Shown: positions 19,525 to 28,011, counted from the stretch's first letter. The stretch: 64,000 nucleotides of DNA from Rhizobium sp. BK602 (GCF_014195095.1 NZ_JACIBC010000002.1:186001-250000); one strand, 5' to 3'. The notes: a model not told the origin generated them from the letters alone. A program made the numbers and translations.

Positions 19525-22500
19525 TCAGTTCGCCAGCACACGCGGCGAGGGGAAGGTGATCTCGACCAGCGTGCCCTCGTTCGGTGCCGAGTTGATCGAG
19601 AAGGTCGCGCGGTTGGCATCGACCATGGCCTTGGTCAGCGGCAGGCCGAGGCCGGTACCGTCGCCGCGCTGGCGGGAATTGGTCGAAACCTGGCGGAACG
19701 GCTTCATCGCCTGTTCCAGCTCGGAGCGGGTCATGCCGACGCCGGTGTCGCGGATGCGCATGACGACGCTGCCGTTCGCCTCGTAGGAGGTCGACACGAC
19801 GATCTGACCGCCTGATGGCGTGAAGCGGATGGCGTTCGACAGGATGTTGAGCGCGATTTGCTTGATCGAGCGCAGGTCGGCGACGACATTCGGCACGGCT
19901 TGCGACAGCGCGGTGCGGATGATGACGCGCTGGCTGTTGGCCTGCGGCTGCACCAGCGACACGGCTTCGGCAATGGCCTCATTGAGGCCGACCGAGGCAA
20001 ATTCCAGATCCATCTCGCCGGCTTCGATCTTGGAGATGTCGAGTAGATCGTTGACGATGTCGAGCACGTGCCGGCCGGAGCGACCGATATCGGTCGCATA
20101 TTCGACATAACGCGAATGGCCGATCGGCCCGAAGCGCTCGCCGGCCATCATGTCGGAAAAGCCGATGATGGCGTTGAGCGGCGTGCGGATCTCATGGCTG
20201 ACGCGGGCGAGGAAATCCGTCTTGTGGGCATTGGCGGTCTCGGCGGCGCGCTTGGCATTGCGCAGCTCTTCCTCGGTGCGCTTCCATTGCGTGATATCGC
20301 GGATGACGGCGCAATAGCCGTTGGAGGAGTTCAGCCGGCCCATGGTCATGAACAGCGGCACGAAGCCGCCCGAGGCCTCCTGGCCGATGACCTCGCGGCC
20401 GTCGTTCAGCACGCTTGCAACGCCATGGCCGGACAGCCCGGCGAGATAATCGAGCACGGCCTTCTGGCTTTCATGCGCGAACAGCATGACGAAGGGTTTG
20501 CCGCGGGTTTCCTGGTCGTCATAGTTGAAGAGAGCGCTGGCCGAGCGATTCATCGAGCGGATGTCACCCTCCTGGCCGATGATGACGACGCCGTCCGTCG
20601 CCGTTTCCAGCGTCGAGCGCAACTCCTCGATCTCCACCTGCAGCTTGGCGACCTTTTCCAGCATGCGCTCGGGGCGCGCCTCTTCCGGCACGGGTTCGGC
20701 AGGCGCGGGAACCTCGCTCTTGTCGAGCGGCATCAGCGCCAGCATCAGAGCGGTACCGTCCTCCCAGCGGACCGATTGCAGCCGCGCGGTGACGGGCACC
20801 AGCGCGTCGTCGGCGCGCACCACCATCATCGTGCCCGGCTGTTCGCTCTTGGCTTCCAGATCATGACGCTGCAGCAGCGCATCGAGGCCGCCGACATGAT
20901 CGAGATCGGCAAGGCTTTCATAGCCGGTCAGCCGCAGGAATTCCGGATTGCCGTGGATCAGCCGGTCGCCGGCATGGATGAGAACGGCAAGCGGTAATTG
21001 GTCGACGATTTCGGCCGAGAGGCCGGTGCGCATCTTCACGCGCGGCGGAATGGCGGTGCCGAGGATATCGATGGGATCGAAATCCTCTTCCGGCTCGCCG
21101 GCTGCTTTCTCCGCCTGCGCATAGGCAGCGGCTTCCGTCGCTGGCTCTTCGGCCGCCGGCTCCCGCGTGTCCGGCTCGGGTTGGGCGATGGCCGCGATCT
21201 CCGGTTCGGTTTCCAGACGCGACGGTTCTTCGGTGGCGTTGCTCTCGGCAGCGTCGGATACGATGTCATTCGCCGCATGCGGCTGCGCATCGGCGATGTT
21301 TTCTTGTTGCTCGTTTCCTTCCAGCGGCTCGTCGCGCTTGCCGAAGGGTTCCAGCTGCCGTGCGATCTCGTGGAAGGCCGCCTGCTCGCTCGCGGTCAGG
21401 CCGTTCTGCGTCACGAAGCGGCGTTCGTGAAGCTGGATGACCTTGTCGGACTCGCGGCGGTTCGGGGTTTCCGTGATCGTCAGCGCCGGCGGCTCCTCAT
21501 CGCCGGAAGGGCGGATCTCCGGGGTATCGCTGCCGGCTGGTTCCTCGGTTTCGGCGGCGTGATCCTGCGTGACGGCTTGCGGCTCTTCCGCGACCGTCGT
21601 CGCAGGGGCCGTTTCTGTCTCGACAGTCTCCTCGGGCGTGTCCGACACCGGGCCGGCCTCCGCCTCGTCGGCTCCGACCATCAGGCCAAGCCGGAGCGGA
21701 TCGTCGATGGCATCGGAGAGGCGGACGACGCCGAAGCCGCGGAAGCCGTCGAAGTCGCGGCTGCGCGTATAGGTGGGCAGGGCGGCGAGATCGACAGGCA
21801 CCTTGAGGCTGGTTCTTTCCACCGGCCAGTAGATCGTCCGGCCCGACCATGTGTCGCGCCGCGCCAGGAGTTCGGCGATCTTGCCGTCCGGATCGAGATT
21901 GAAGCGCGTGGCGACATCGTTGAAGGCCTGGCCGATCACATCGGTGGCGTGTGGGCCGACCGCGTCGGCGAACTCGCGGGAAATCTCGCTGAAGCGCCCC
22001 TCGGCGTCGATTTTCCAGACGAAACGGGTGGCGCGGCCATTGCGCCTGAAGGCAAATGCTTCGGGCTCATCGTCGATGCTGGCCGCCTCTTCGGAGGTGG
22101 CCGGTTCGGGGGCTGTCGCTTCCGGCGTCGCCGGCGTCTCGGCAAGCGATGGTGCAACCACGTCGTCGACCGTCAGCTCGTCGGCATGGGCCGCCGCTTC
22201 GATCCGTTCCGGCGCGGCGCCGTCCGTCTCCGTCAGGGTGGTGATATCGCCGGCAGCTTCGGCGGGGATGGTTTCGTGGGAGGCGACGGCGCTTTCCGGC
22301 ACCTCCTCCTCGACCTCTTCTATATCCGCGACGGCCTCGATGATATCGGGGGAAGGGGAGGCGGCTTGCGTGACGACAGCGGCGGGCGGTTCGGCCGCCA
22401 CAGCCTCGATCTGCCCGTGGATCTCTTCCGCGTCCGGCTCGACATCACCGGCTGCCGGAGCAGCGGATGCGTCGGGAGCTTCGGTCGGGTCGAGATGACC

Positions 22501-23166
22501 GAGCACGGTTTCAACGACGAAAAGCAGGTGCAAAGCGGGGATTTCCGACAGCTTGCCGACGGCGGCGGGCAGGTAGCCCCGGCCGGTCGGAATGGGCCGC
22601 TTGATCATCCGTTCCGGCTGCGCGCCGGCCATGGTCGTCAACATCCGCGCGGTCTGCGGCGTGACGCCGAGCGCGGCAAAGCCGGGAGAGGCGGCGATGA
22701 CGTCGCCGTCGCGACCGATCACCGCCATATGCGTATCGGGATCGTCGAAACCGTCGATCATCCGTCTGGCGCTGTCGACGGCGGCCAGCGGCTTGGTCGA
22801 GACCGGCGAGGAAAACAGGATCGCCTCTTCGCCGGCGTGGACGCGGATGATCTCGACGGCGGCGTTGACGACCGCGCGCTGGAAGCCCGAGGCCATGCGG
22901 ATCAGGAAGGTACGCTGGTCGCCAATGGCGCCGAGCGCGCGCGCCGTCGCCTCGATCTGCCGGAAGGAGACATCGCCGCCTTTTGGCCCCTGGTCGATGA
23001 AATCGTAAATGCTGTCATAGCCGAAGAGATTGGCGCCGGCGCCGTTGGCCCAGAGAACGCGATCCATGCCGGTCGAAAACATCACCATCGCTTCGCCGCG
23101 CGCAAACCGTTCCCGGACGCGCGGATGCACGGCGATGTCGATGAATGGATACTGGATTGCGGGCAT
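19525..23166 (-). CDS. Large cytoplasmic PAS-domain sensor histidine kinase (PdhS/DivJ/PleC-type core)
   Basis: A 1213-residue kinase without membrane segments. The N-terminal 230 residues form a sensor region (VMFSTGMDRVLWANGAGANL is PAS-like). Two long acidic Ala/Glu/Pro-rich linkers (about 230-370 and 505-710) flank a second PAS at about 372-500. PAS domains at about 715-830 and 855-965 precede the dimerisation/phosphoacceptor domain FLARVSHEIRTPLNAIIGF with His991. The catalytic domain has GDGTGLGLPLTKAMV near 1180. SHEIRTPLNAIIGFSDMM with RFGPIGHSRYVEYATDI resembles the PdhS/DivJ/PleC kinases that act on DivK in cell-cycle control of Hyphomicrobiales; that assignment is an inference. The response-regulator partner is not nearby. 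It is divergent from the phasin gene. Confidence 0.92.
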   Translation of the reverse strand: MPAIQYPFIDIAVHPRVRERFARGEAMVMFSTGMDRVLWANGAGANLFGYDSIYDFIDQGPKGGDVSFRQIEATARALGAIGDQRTFLIRMASGFQRAVVNAAVEIIRVHAGEEAILFSSPVSTKPLAAVDSARRMIDGFDDPDTHMAVIGRDGDVIAASPGFAALGVTPQTARMLTTMAGAQPERMIKRPIPTGRGYLPAAVGKLSEIPALHLLFVVETVLGHLDPTEAPDASAAPAAGDVEPDAEEIHGQIEAVAAEPPAAVVTQAASPSPDIIEAVADIEEVEEEVPESAVASHETIPAEAAGDITTLTETDGAAPERIEAAAHADELTVDDVVAPSLAETPATPEATAPEPATSEEAASIDDEPEAFAFRRNGRATRFVWKIDAEGRFSEISREFADAVGPHATDVIGQAFNDVATRFNLDPDGKIAELLARRDTWSGRTIYWPVERTSLKVPVDLAALPTYTRSRDFDGFRGFGVVRLSDAIDDPLRLGLMVGADEAEAGPVSDTPEETVETETAPATTVAEEPQAVTQDHAAETEEPAGSDTPEIRPSGDEEPPALTITETPNRRESDKVIQLHERRFVTQNGLTASEQAAFHEIARQLEPFGKRDEPLEGNEQQENIADAQPHAANDIVSDAAESNATEEPSRLETEPEIAAIAQPEPDTREPAAEEPATEAAAYAQAEKAAGEPEEDFDPIDILGTAIPPRVKMRTGLSAEIVDQLPLAVLIHAGDRLIHGNPEFLRLTGYESLADLDHVGGLDALLQRHDLEAKSEQPGTMMVVRADDALVPVTARLQSVRWEDGTALMLALMPLDKSEVPAPAEPVPEEARPERMLEKVAKLQVEIEELRSTLETATDGVVIIGQEGDIRSMNRSASALFNYDDQETRGKPFVMLFAHESQKAVLDYLAGLSGHGVASVLNDGREVIGQEASGGFVPLFMTMGRLNSSNGYCAVIRDITQWKRTEEELRNAKRAAETANAHKTDFLARVSHEIRTPLNAIIGFSDMMAGERFGPIGHSRYVEYATDIGRSGRHVLDIVNDLLDISKIEAGEMDLEFASVGLNEAIAEAVSLVQPQANSQRVIIRTALSQAVPNVVADLRSIKQIALNILSNAIRFTPSGGQIVVSTSYEANGSVVMRIRDTGVGMTRSELEQAMKPFRQVSTNSRQRGDGTGLGLPLTKAMVDANRATFSINSAPNEGTLVEITFPSPRVLAN

Positions 23167-23282
23167 GTTCCAACCTGCTTTGCGGGCGTGACCGCCTCTC
23201 TTACTTTAACGCTTTATTAATAAGGGCAGCCCGGTTTCAGGTCCAGTGAATGGCCAGGTTTTCACTCGGCAGGGTTAATGCG

Positions 23283-23315
23283 TTGTGCGTCGCACAATTA
23301 TGTTGCAATGCACAA
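23283..23315. promoter_or_regulatory. Tandem TGC-N3-GCA operators at the phasin promoter
   Basis: A perfect dyad TTGTGCGTCGCACAA (23283-23297) and a second, imperfect one TTGCAATGCACAA (23303-23315), with centres 19 bases apart. The second overlaps a possible -35 (TTGCAA) ahead of an AT-rich -10 (TTATAT, 23325-23330). This is the layout of a repressor site for a PhaR/AniA-like PHB regulator controlling a phasin gene; the regulator itself is not in the window. Confidence 0.6.
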
Positions 23316-23389
23316 TAACTTATATTATATGAACCTCAATCAGTTTCACGAAGGGCGCCTCCGAGGAGAGCCCGCATAGGAGCGTAATC

Positions 23390-23839
23390 ATGGCTACTGT
23401 AAAGAAAGACGACGTTTTTTCAACGGCTGCATTCGATCCGTCCAAGTTCTCCGAATCCTTCCGCGACTTCGCGGAAAAGGGCGCGGCACAGTCGAAGGAA
23501 GCCTTCGCAAAGTTGAAGACGGCTGCTGAAGATGCCGGCAAGACCGTGGAAGCCACCGTCCAGACCGCACAGGCCGGTTCCGTCGAAATCGGCCTCAAGG
23601 CCATCGACGTGCTGCGCACCAATGCCGAAAGCTCGCTGGCGCACATGGAAGCCCTGCTTCGCGTCAAGTCGGTCGCCGAACTCTTCGAACTGCAGAGCGC
23701 CTTCATTCGCAAGCAGGCTGAAGTGACCGTCGAGCAGGCTAAGGCCATTCAGGAAACCACTAAGAAGGTTGCCGAAAAGCTGGCGCAGCCGACCAAGGAA
23801 GCCGCCGAAAAGGCCTTCTCTTCCTTCAAGAAGGTCTGA
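23390..23839 (+). CDS. phaP: Phasin family protein
   Basis: A 149-residue, fully helical, Ala/Glu/Lys-rich protein without cysteine or tryptophan. The central FELQSAFIRKQAEVTVEQAK and the repeated amphipathic helices match the alphaproteobacterial phasin family (phasin_2), proteins that coat PHB granules and limit their coalescence. The ATG at 23390 is 10 bases after AGGAG. It is monocistronic: strong promoter-proximal dyads upstream, a strong terminator downstream. The acetoacetyl-CoA synthetase 8.5 kb away belongs to the same storage cycle. Confidence 0.9.
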   Translation: MATVKKDDVFSTAAFDPSKFSESFRDFAEKGAAQSKEAFAKLKTAAEDAGKTVEATVQTAQAGSVEIGLKAIDVLRTNAESSLAHMEALLRVKSVAELFELQSAFIRKQAEVTVEQAKAIQETTKKVAEKLAQPTKEAAEKAFSSFKKV

Positions 23840-23860
23840 TCCTCAAAGCCTCCCAAGGCA

Positions 23861-23889
23861 AAAGGCTGGGCATTATGCCCAGCCTTTTT
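23861..23889 (+). terminator. Terminator of the phasin gene
   Basis: Perfect stem AAAGGCTGGGC/GCCCAGCCTTT with a 5-base loop, followed by TT, 21 bases after the phasin stop. Confidence 0.88.
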
Positions 23890-23967
23890 CATATTGCGGG
23901 GAGATAGGACTTGAAATAATTTCAAAGTCCTCGTATGTCACCCCCGTTCGCGGCGACGCGAGCATGT

Positions 23968-24044
23968 GCGGTTGTAGCTCAGTTGGTTAGAGCGCAGGTT
24001 TGTGGCACCTGAGGTCGGAGGTTCGAGACCCCCCAACCGTACCA
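23968..24044 (+). tRNA. tRNA-His (anticodon GTG)
   Basis: A complete cloverleaf of 77 bases including encoded CCA. Acceptor GCGGTTG pairs with CAACCGT (G-U first pair); the D-arm is AGCTCAGTTGGTTAGAGC; the anticodon stem CAGGT/ACCTG holds loop TTGTGGC with anticodon GTG; the T-arm is GGAGGTTCGAGACCCCC. The discriminator base is A73 and the base before G1 is T, so there is no encoded G-1. That is the unusual tRNA-His form known from part of the alphaproteobacteria. Confidence 0.97.
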
Positions 24045-24095
24045 TTTCTCCCTTGATAGATCAGCGATCACAGCTTTCCCGGCCCAAGCTGAGCG

Positions 24096-24242
24096 CTACT
24101 TCTTATCCTCGGGCTTCTTGACGACATGTCCCGGTGAGATCGGATCGCTGGCGGGGAAAGTTTCCTCCAGCGCTTCCTCAAGATAGTCGTCCTGCTCCTT
24201 GTGCTCTTTCTCGGCCTGCTTCGGCGTCTTTTTCTCGCTCAT
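24096..24242 (-). CDS. Small conserved protein with EETFPASDP motif
   Basis: A 48-residue, highly charged protein beginning MSEKKTPKQAEKEHKEQDDY and containing EEALEETFPASDPISPGH, a motif I recognise from many small proteins of unknown function in proteobacteria. ATG 24242 is chosen since AGGGAG lies upstream; the frame upstream to 24302 lacks the charged composition. No function is known to me. It is convergent with the tRNA gene. Confidence 0.7.
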   Translation of the reverse strand: MSEKKTPKQAEKEHKEQDDYLEEALEETFPASDPISPGHVVKKPEDKK

Positions 24243-24452
24243 TGTCCTCGCTCCCTGAGATCTTTCTAAGATAGTAGGCCATGGCCGGCCCTTGTCCAGC
24301 ATCTAGCAGCCTGCAATGTTTGCGCATGTCCGGCGCGTGTCCGGTTTTATGGGCGCGTGCGCGCCATTTCCTGGGGAACGGCAATTTTCTCGGAACCCTG
24401 CCTGCCGCCGTCCGTTTGTCCATTATCAGCAACGAGACGGAAGGACTGGCCG

Positions 24453-24662
24453 ATGTCCCTGCCGAACGAGCCGATCCCCGAGAAACCGCCGATGCCCGGT
24501 CCCGGCTGGACGCCGGAGCCGCCGATCGAGGAGCCGCAGCCGGACAGACTGCCGGATGAAATCCCCGTTCCCAATCCCGACGAGAACGAGGAGCCGCCGA
24601 AGCATGCAGCCGCTTCGCCGTTCCCGCAGCCGCCGTCATGGTGGAGCACATTGATGCCGTAG
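24453..24662 (+). CDS. Small proline-rich hypothetical protein
   Basis: A 69-residue open frame starting MSLPNEPIPEKPPMPGPGW; about a third proline and rich in Glu/Asp, with no hydrophobic segment, so probably extended and unstructured. A GGAAGGAC ribosome-binding site lies 6-13 bases before the ATG, which is the main support. No family recognised. It is convergent with the LysR gene at 24712. Confidence 0.5.
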   Translation: MSLPNEPIPEKPPMPGPGWTPEPPIEEPQPDRLPDEIPVPNPDENEEPPKHAAASPFPQPPSWWSTLMP

Positions 24663-24711
24663 CGATCGGTAAGGGAAGCTCACGCTGCGATAATGGCCGG
24701 CTGCGAGGGCA

Positions 24712-25593
24712 TCACAAAAATATCCGCCGCTCCTCGCTCACCAGCTCCTGCAGGAAGTCCGCGACGGTGCGTACCCGCACGAGATCGCGGGCGCTTTCGT
24801 GATAGATGGTCCAGTAGGCGCGCTTGATCGAGACATCGGGCAGGATGCGGATCAGCTCCGGATATTGCCGGGCGATATAGTCGTGCAGGATGCCGATGCC
24901 GGCGCCGGAGCGTACCGCTTCCGTCTGGCCGATGGAGGTGGATATCTCGAAGGAGGCGTCCCAGCTGCGCATGATTTCGCCGGAGAAATTCAGCGAAGCG
25001 GTGAAGATCAGGTCTTCGACATAGCCGATGCGCGGATGCAGCTTCAGCGCCTCGACGCTGTCGGGCCGGCCGGCCTGCTCCAGATAGGTCTTCGAGGCGT
25101 AGAGCCCGAGCGTGTAGTCCGTCAGCTTCGACGAGACGAGCCGGCCCTGTTCCGGCCGTTCGAGCGTGATGGCGATATCGGCCTCGCGCTGCGACAGCGA
25201 AAAGGAGCGTGGGACGGGAACGAGCTGGATCTTCAGCTCCGGATGGCGCTCGATCAATCTGCCTATGCGCGGCGCAAGAAAGGAAACGCCAAAACCGTCG
25301 GGCGCGCCGACGCGCACCGTTCCGGCGATTGCCGCATCGGTGTGGCCGAGATTGGCCTGCACAGCCAGCATTTCGGTTTCCATCCGTTCGGCCGAAGCAA
25401 GAAACACCTCGCCTTCCGCCGTTAGCTCGCAGCCAGTTGGCCGGCGGATGAGAAGGCGGGTCTTCAATGCCTCTTCGAGTGAGGTGAGCCGTCGCGAGAG
25501 CGTTGCGTGGTTGAGCCCCAGCCTCTTGGACGCGGCAAGGATCTGCCCCGTACGGGCAACGGCCAGAAAGATACGGACATCATCCCAGTTCAT
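24712..25593 (-). CDS. LysR-family transcriptional regulator
   Basis: A 293-residue regulator. The helix-turn-helix is at residues 15-40 (GQILAASKRLGLNHATLSRR), followed by the linker and effector domain (IGYVEDLIFTASLNFSGEIM). The ATG at 25593 overlaps the stop of the upstream ABM-domain gene in an ATGA arrangement, indicating translational coupling; GTG 25605 is an alternative. Cotranscription with the ABM gene and the divergent mmsA suggest a local target, but the effector is unknown. Confidence 0.92.
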   Translation of the reverse strand: MNWDDVRIFLAVARTGQILAASKRLGLNHATLSRRLTSLEEALKTRLLIRRPTGCELTAEGEVFLASAERMETEMLAVQANLGHTDAAIAGTVRVGAPDGFGVSFLAPRIGRLIERHPELKIQLVPVPRSFSLSQREADIAITLERPEQGRLVSSKLTDYTLGLYASKTYLEQAGRPDSVEALKLHPRIGYVEDLIFTASLNFSGEIMRSWDASFEISTSIGQTEAVRSGAGIGILHDYIARQYPELIRILPDVSIKRAYWTIYHESARDLVRVRTVADFLQELVSEERRIFL

Positions 25594-25904
25594 GATTTGG
25601 CGCACATCATGACGGGATCGACCTCGATCAGCATCAGCGACGTCACCATGCCCGCCGTCTCATTCTTGTATTTGAGGAAATGCGGCGCTTTGAGATGGGT
25701 GTCGTAAGCCTGGCTGTTTGCATAAACTTCGAGGATACGAATGCTATTGGGCTTGTCCTTGAGCGACACCGCGCTCAGGGAGAGGACACCTTCTTCCCGC
25801 GCCACGGATGCTTCGATCTCTTCGCTGAGAAGGGCCCGGTAGGTTTCGAGCTGGCTTGGATCGATCTCTAGCTCCGCCATTCTGACGACAAGTTTCGTGC
25901 TCAT
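25590..25904 (-). CDS. ABM-domain (antibiotic biosynthesis monooxygenase-like) protein
   Basis: A 104-residue protein with the single dimeric alpha/beta ABM fold: MAELEIDPSQLETYRALLSE, then a SIRILEVYANSQAYDTHLKA strand-helix and the terminal HFLKYK region. Such small cofactor-free proteins include quinol monooxygenases (YgiN) and many of unknown activity, so a reaction is not assigned. It is the first gene of a two-gene operon with a LysR regulator and is divergent from mmsA. Confidence 0.85.
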   Translation of the reverse strand: MSTKLVVRMAELEIDPSQLETYRALLSEEIEASVAREEGVLSLSAVSLKDKPNSIRILEVYANSQAYDTHLKAPHFLKYKNETAGMVTSLMLIEVDPVMMCAKS

Positions 25905-25937
25905 CGATTATTGTCCTCTACCGGCTGACTTTAATTC

Positions 25938-25978
25938 TTGCACAATCGTTGCTTATATCAGCGCATTGATTTGTGCAA
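25938..25978. promoter_or_regulatory. Candidate inverted repeat operator between the ABM-LysR operon and mmsA
   Basis: TTGCACAA at 25938-25945 and its complement TTGTGCAA at 25971-25978, with starts 33 bases apart (about three helical turns). It sits in the 119-base divergent promoter region. An 8-base match could be chance. Confidence 0.35.
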
Positions 25979-26023
25979 ATTGAAGTGCGATTGTGGGGCA
26001 TCCCAAAAACAGGAGGAACACCC

Positions 26024-27520
26024 ATGCGTGAAATCGGTCATTTCATCGGCGGCAAGCGCGTCGCCGGCACGAGCGGACGCACGAGCAACGTCTACAATCC
26101 GGCAACCGGCGAAGTGCAGGCGACCGTCGCGCTCGCCAGCGTCGAGGAACTTCGCGCCGCCGTCGAAAATGCCAAGGCCGCGCAGCCGAAATGGGCTGCC
26201 ACCAATCCGCAGCGCCGCGCCCGCGTCTTCTTCAAGTTCGTCGAGCTGCTGAACCAGAACATGGATGAGCTTGCCGTCTTGCTCTCCCAGGAGCATGGCA
26301 AGACCGTGGAAGACTCCAAGGGCGACATCGTCCGCGGCCTGGAAGTCTGCGAATTCGTCTGCGGCATCCCGCACCTGCAGAAGAGTGAGTTCACCGAAGG
26401 CGCCGGCCCGGCAATCGACATGTATTCCATCCGCCAGCCCGTTGGCGTCGGTGCCGGCATCACGCCGTTCAATTTCCCGGCCATGATCCCGATGTGGATG
26501 TTCGCGCCGGCGATCGCCTGCGGCAACGCCTTCATCCTGAAGCCGTCCGAGCGTGATCCGTCCGTGCCGATCCGTCTCGCCGAACTGATGATCGAAGCCG
26601 GTCTGCCGGCAGGCATCCTCAATGTGGTCAATGGCGACAAGGGCGCAGTCGATGCCATCCTGGCCGATCCGGATATCGCGGCCGTCTCCTTCGTCGGCTC
26701 GACGCCGATCGCCCGCTACGTCTACGGCACGGCGGCTGCGAACGGCAAGCGCGCCCAGTGCTTCGGCGGCGCCAAGAACCACATGATCATCATGCCGGAC
26801 GCCGATCTCGATCAGGCCGTCAACGCGCTGATGGGCGCGGGCTACGGCTCGGCCGGCGAGCGCTGCATGGCGATCTCCGTCGCCGTTCCGGTCGGCGAAG
26901 ACACCGCCAACCGTCTGGTCGAGAAGCTGGTGCCGAAGATCGAATCCCTGCGCATCGGTCCCTATACCGACGAGAAGGCCGACATGGGCCCGCTCATCAC
27001 CAAGGACGCCTATAATCGCGTCAACGGCCTGATCGACCGCGGCGTCGAGGAAGGCGCCAAGCTCGTCGTCGACGGCCGCGGCTTCAAGCTGCAGGGCTAT
27101 GAGGACGGCTATTTCGTCGGCGGCACGCTGTTCGACAACGTCACGCCGGACATGGACATCTACAAGACCGAGATCTTCGGGCCGGTTCTCTCCGTCGTTC
27201 GCGCCAAGAACTACGAGGAAGCGCTCGACCTGCCGATGAAGCACGAATACGGCAACGGCGTCGCCATCTACACCCGTGACGGCGATGCGGCCCGCGATTT
27301 CGCCTCGCGCATCAATATCGGCATGATCGGCGTCAACGTTCCGATCCCGGTTCCGCTCGCCTACCACTCCTTCGGCGGCTGGAAGGCATCGAGCTTCGGC
27401 GACCTCAACCAGCACGGTACGGATTCGATCAAGTTCTGGACCCGCACCAAGACGATCACCGCCCGCTGGCCGTCCGGCATCAAGGATGGTGCCGAATTCG
27501 TCATGCCGACGATGAAGTAA
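26024..27520 (+). CDS. mmsA: Methylmalonate-semialdehyde dehydrogenase (CoA-acylating)
   Basis: A 498-residue aldehyde dehydrogenase. It oxidises methylmalonate (and malonate) semialdehyde to propionyl-CoA (acetyl-CoA) with CO2 release, in valine, thymine and myo-inositol breakdown. N-terminal MREIGHFIGGKRV, GITPFNFPAMIPMWMFAPAI and the nucleophile Cys281 in SAGERCMAIS are typical; as in the CoA-acylating subfamily the usual general-base Glu region reads FGGAKNH. ATG 26024 follows AGGAGG at 26011. No other valine-pathway genes are adjacent; a terminator follows. Confidence 0.95.
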   Translation: MREIGHFIGGKRVAGTSGRTSNVYNPATGEVQATVALASVEELRAAVENAKAAQPKWAATNPQRRARVFFKFVELLNQNMDELAVLLSQEHGKTVEDSKGDIVRGLEVCEFVCGIPHLQKSEFTEGAGPAIDMYSIRQPVGVGAGITPFNFPAMIPMWMFAPAIACGNAFILKPSERDPSVPIRLAELMIEAGLPAGILNVVNGDKGAVDAILADPDIAAVSFVGSTPIARYVYGTAAANGKRAQCFGGAKNHMIIMPDADLDQAVNALMGAGYGSAGERCMAISVAVPVGEDTANRLVEKLVPKIESLRIGPYTDEKADMGPLITKDAYNRVNGLIDRGVEEGAKLVVDGRGFKLQGYEDGYFVGGTLFDNVTPDMDIYKTEIFGPVLSVVRAKNYEEALDLPMKHEYGNGVAIYTRDGDAARDFASRINIGMIGVNVPIPVPLAYHSFGGWKASSFGDLNQHGTDSIKFWTRTKTITARWPSGIKDGAEFVMPTMK

Positions 27521-27546
27521 GCCTTGCCAGATTTGGCCTATCTCCA

Positions 27547-27578
27547 CCGCCGTCCAACATGTTTGGGCGGCGGTTTTT
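27547..27578 (+). terminator. Terminator of mmsA
   Basis: An 11-bp stem CCGCCGTCCAA/TTGGGCGGCGG (one G-U pair), loop CATGT, then TTTTT; 26 bases after the mmsA stop. Confidence 0.85.
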
Positions 27579-27663
27579 CGTTGTGGTTATTTTCCTCGCG
27601 TTTGTCTTGCCGTCATTGGTGTTTTTTGTTAGAACAAAACAAGAACAATTGGAGGGTGGCGTG

Positions 27664-28011
27664 ATGTCCGCGACCTATCAGATCGACTATCTGGAATTTC
27701 CATCGACCGACGGCCTGAAAACGCGACGCTTTTTCGAGGAAGCTTTCGAGTGGAGCTTCGTCAGTTACGGGCCGACCTATCATGCCATCGAGGCCGCTGG
27801 GATCGATGCCGGCATTCAGGGCGATGCCGCCGAAGCGACCGGCGCGCCGCTGCCTGTCGTGCGCACCACGGATCTGGAGGCCGCCCAGCGTGCCGTCGAA
27901 TTCGCCGGCGGCGTCATTACCCGTCCCGCCTTCGATTTTCCCGGTGGCCGGCGTTTTCACTTCCGCGAGCCGGGCGGCTGCGAAATGGCGGTCTGGATTT
28001 CGGTACCGTGA
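27664..28011 (+). CDS. VOC-family (glyoxalase/bleomycin-resistance fold) protein
   Basis: A 115-residue single-module protein of the vicinal oxygen chelate superfamily: YQIDYLEFPSTDGLKTRRFF at the start, FEWSFVSYGPTYHAIEAAGI in the middle, and HFREPGGCEMAVWIS at the end, the typical metal-site strand. Members include dioxygenases, isomerases and resistance proteins; nothing here fixes the substrate. ATG 27664 has TTGGAGGG upstream. It appears to be a single gene. Confidence 0.85.
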   Translation: MSATYQIDYLEFPSTDGLKTRRFFEEAFEWSFVSYGPTYHAIEAAGIDAGIQGDAAEATGAPLPVVRTTDLEAAQRAVEFAGGVITRPAFDFPGGRRFHFREPGGCEMAVWISVP

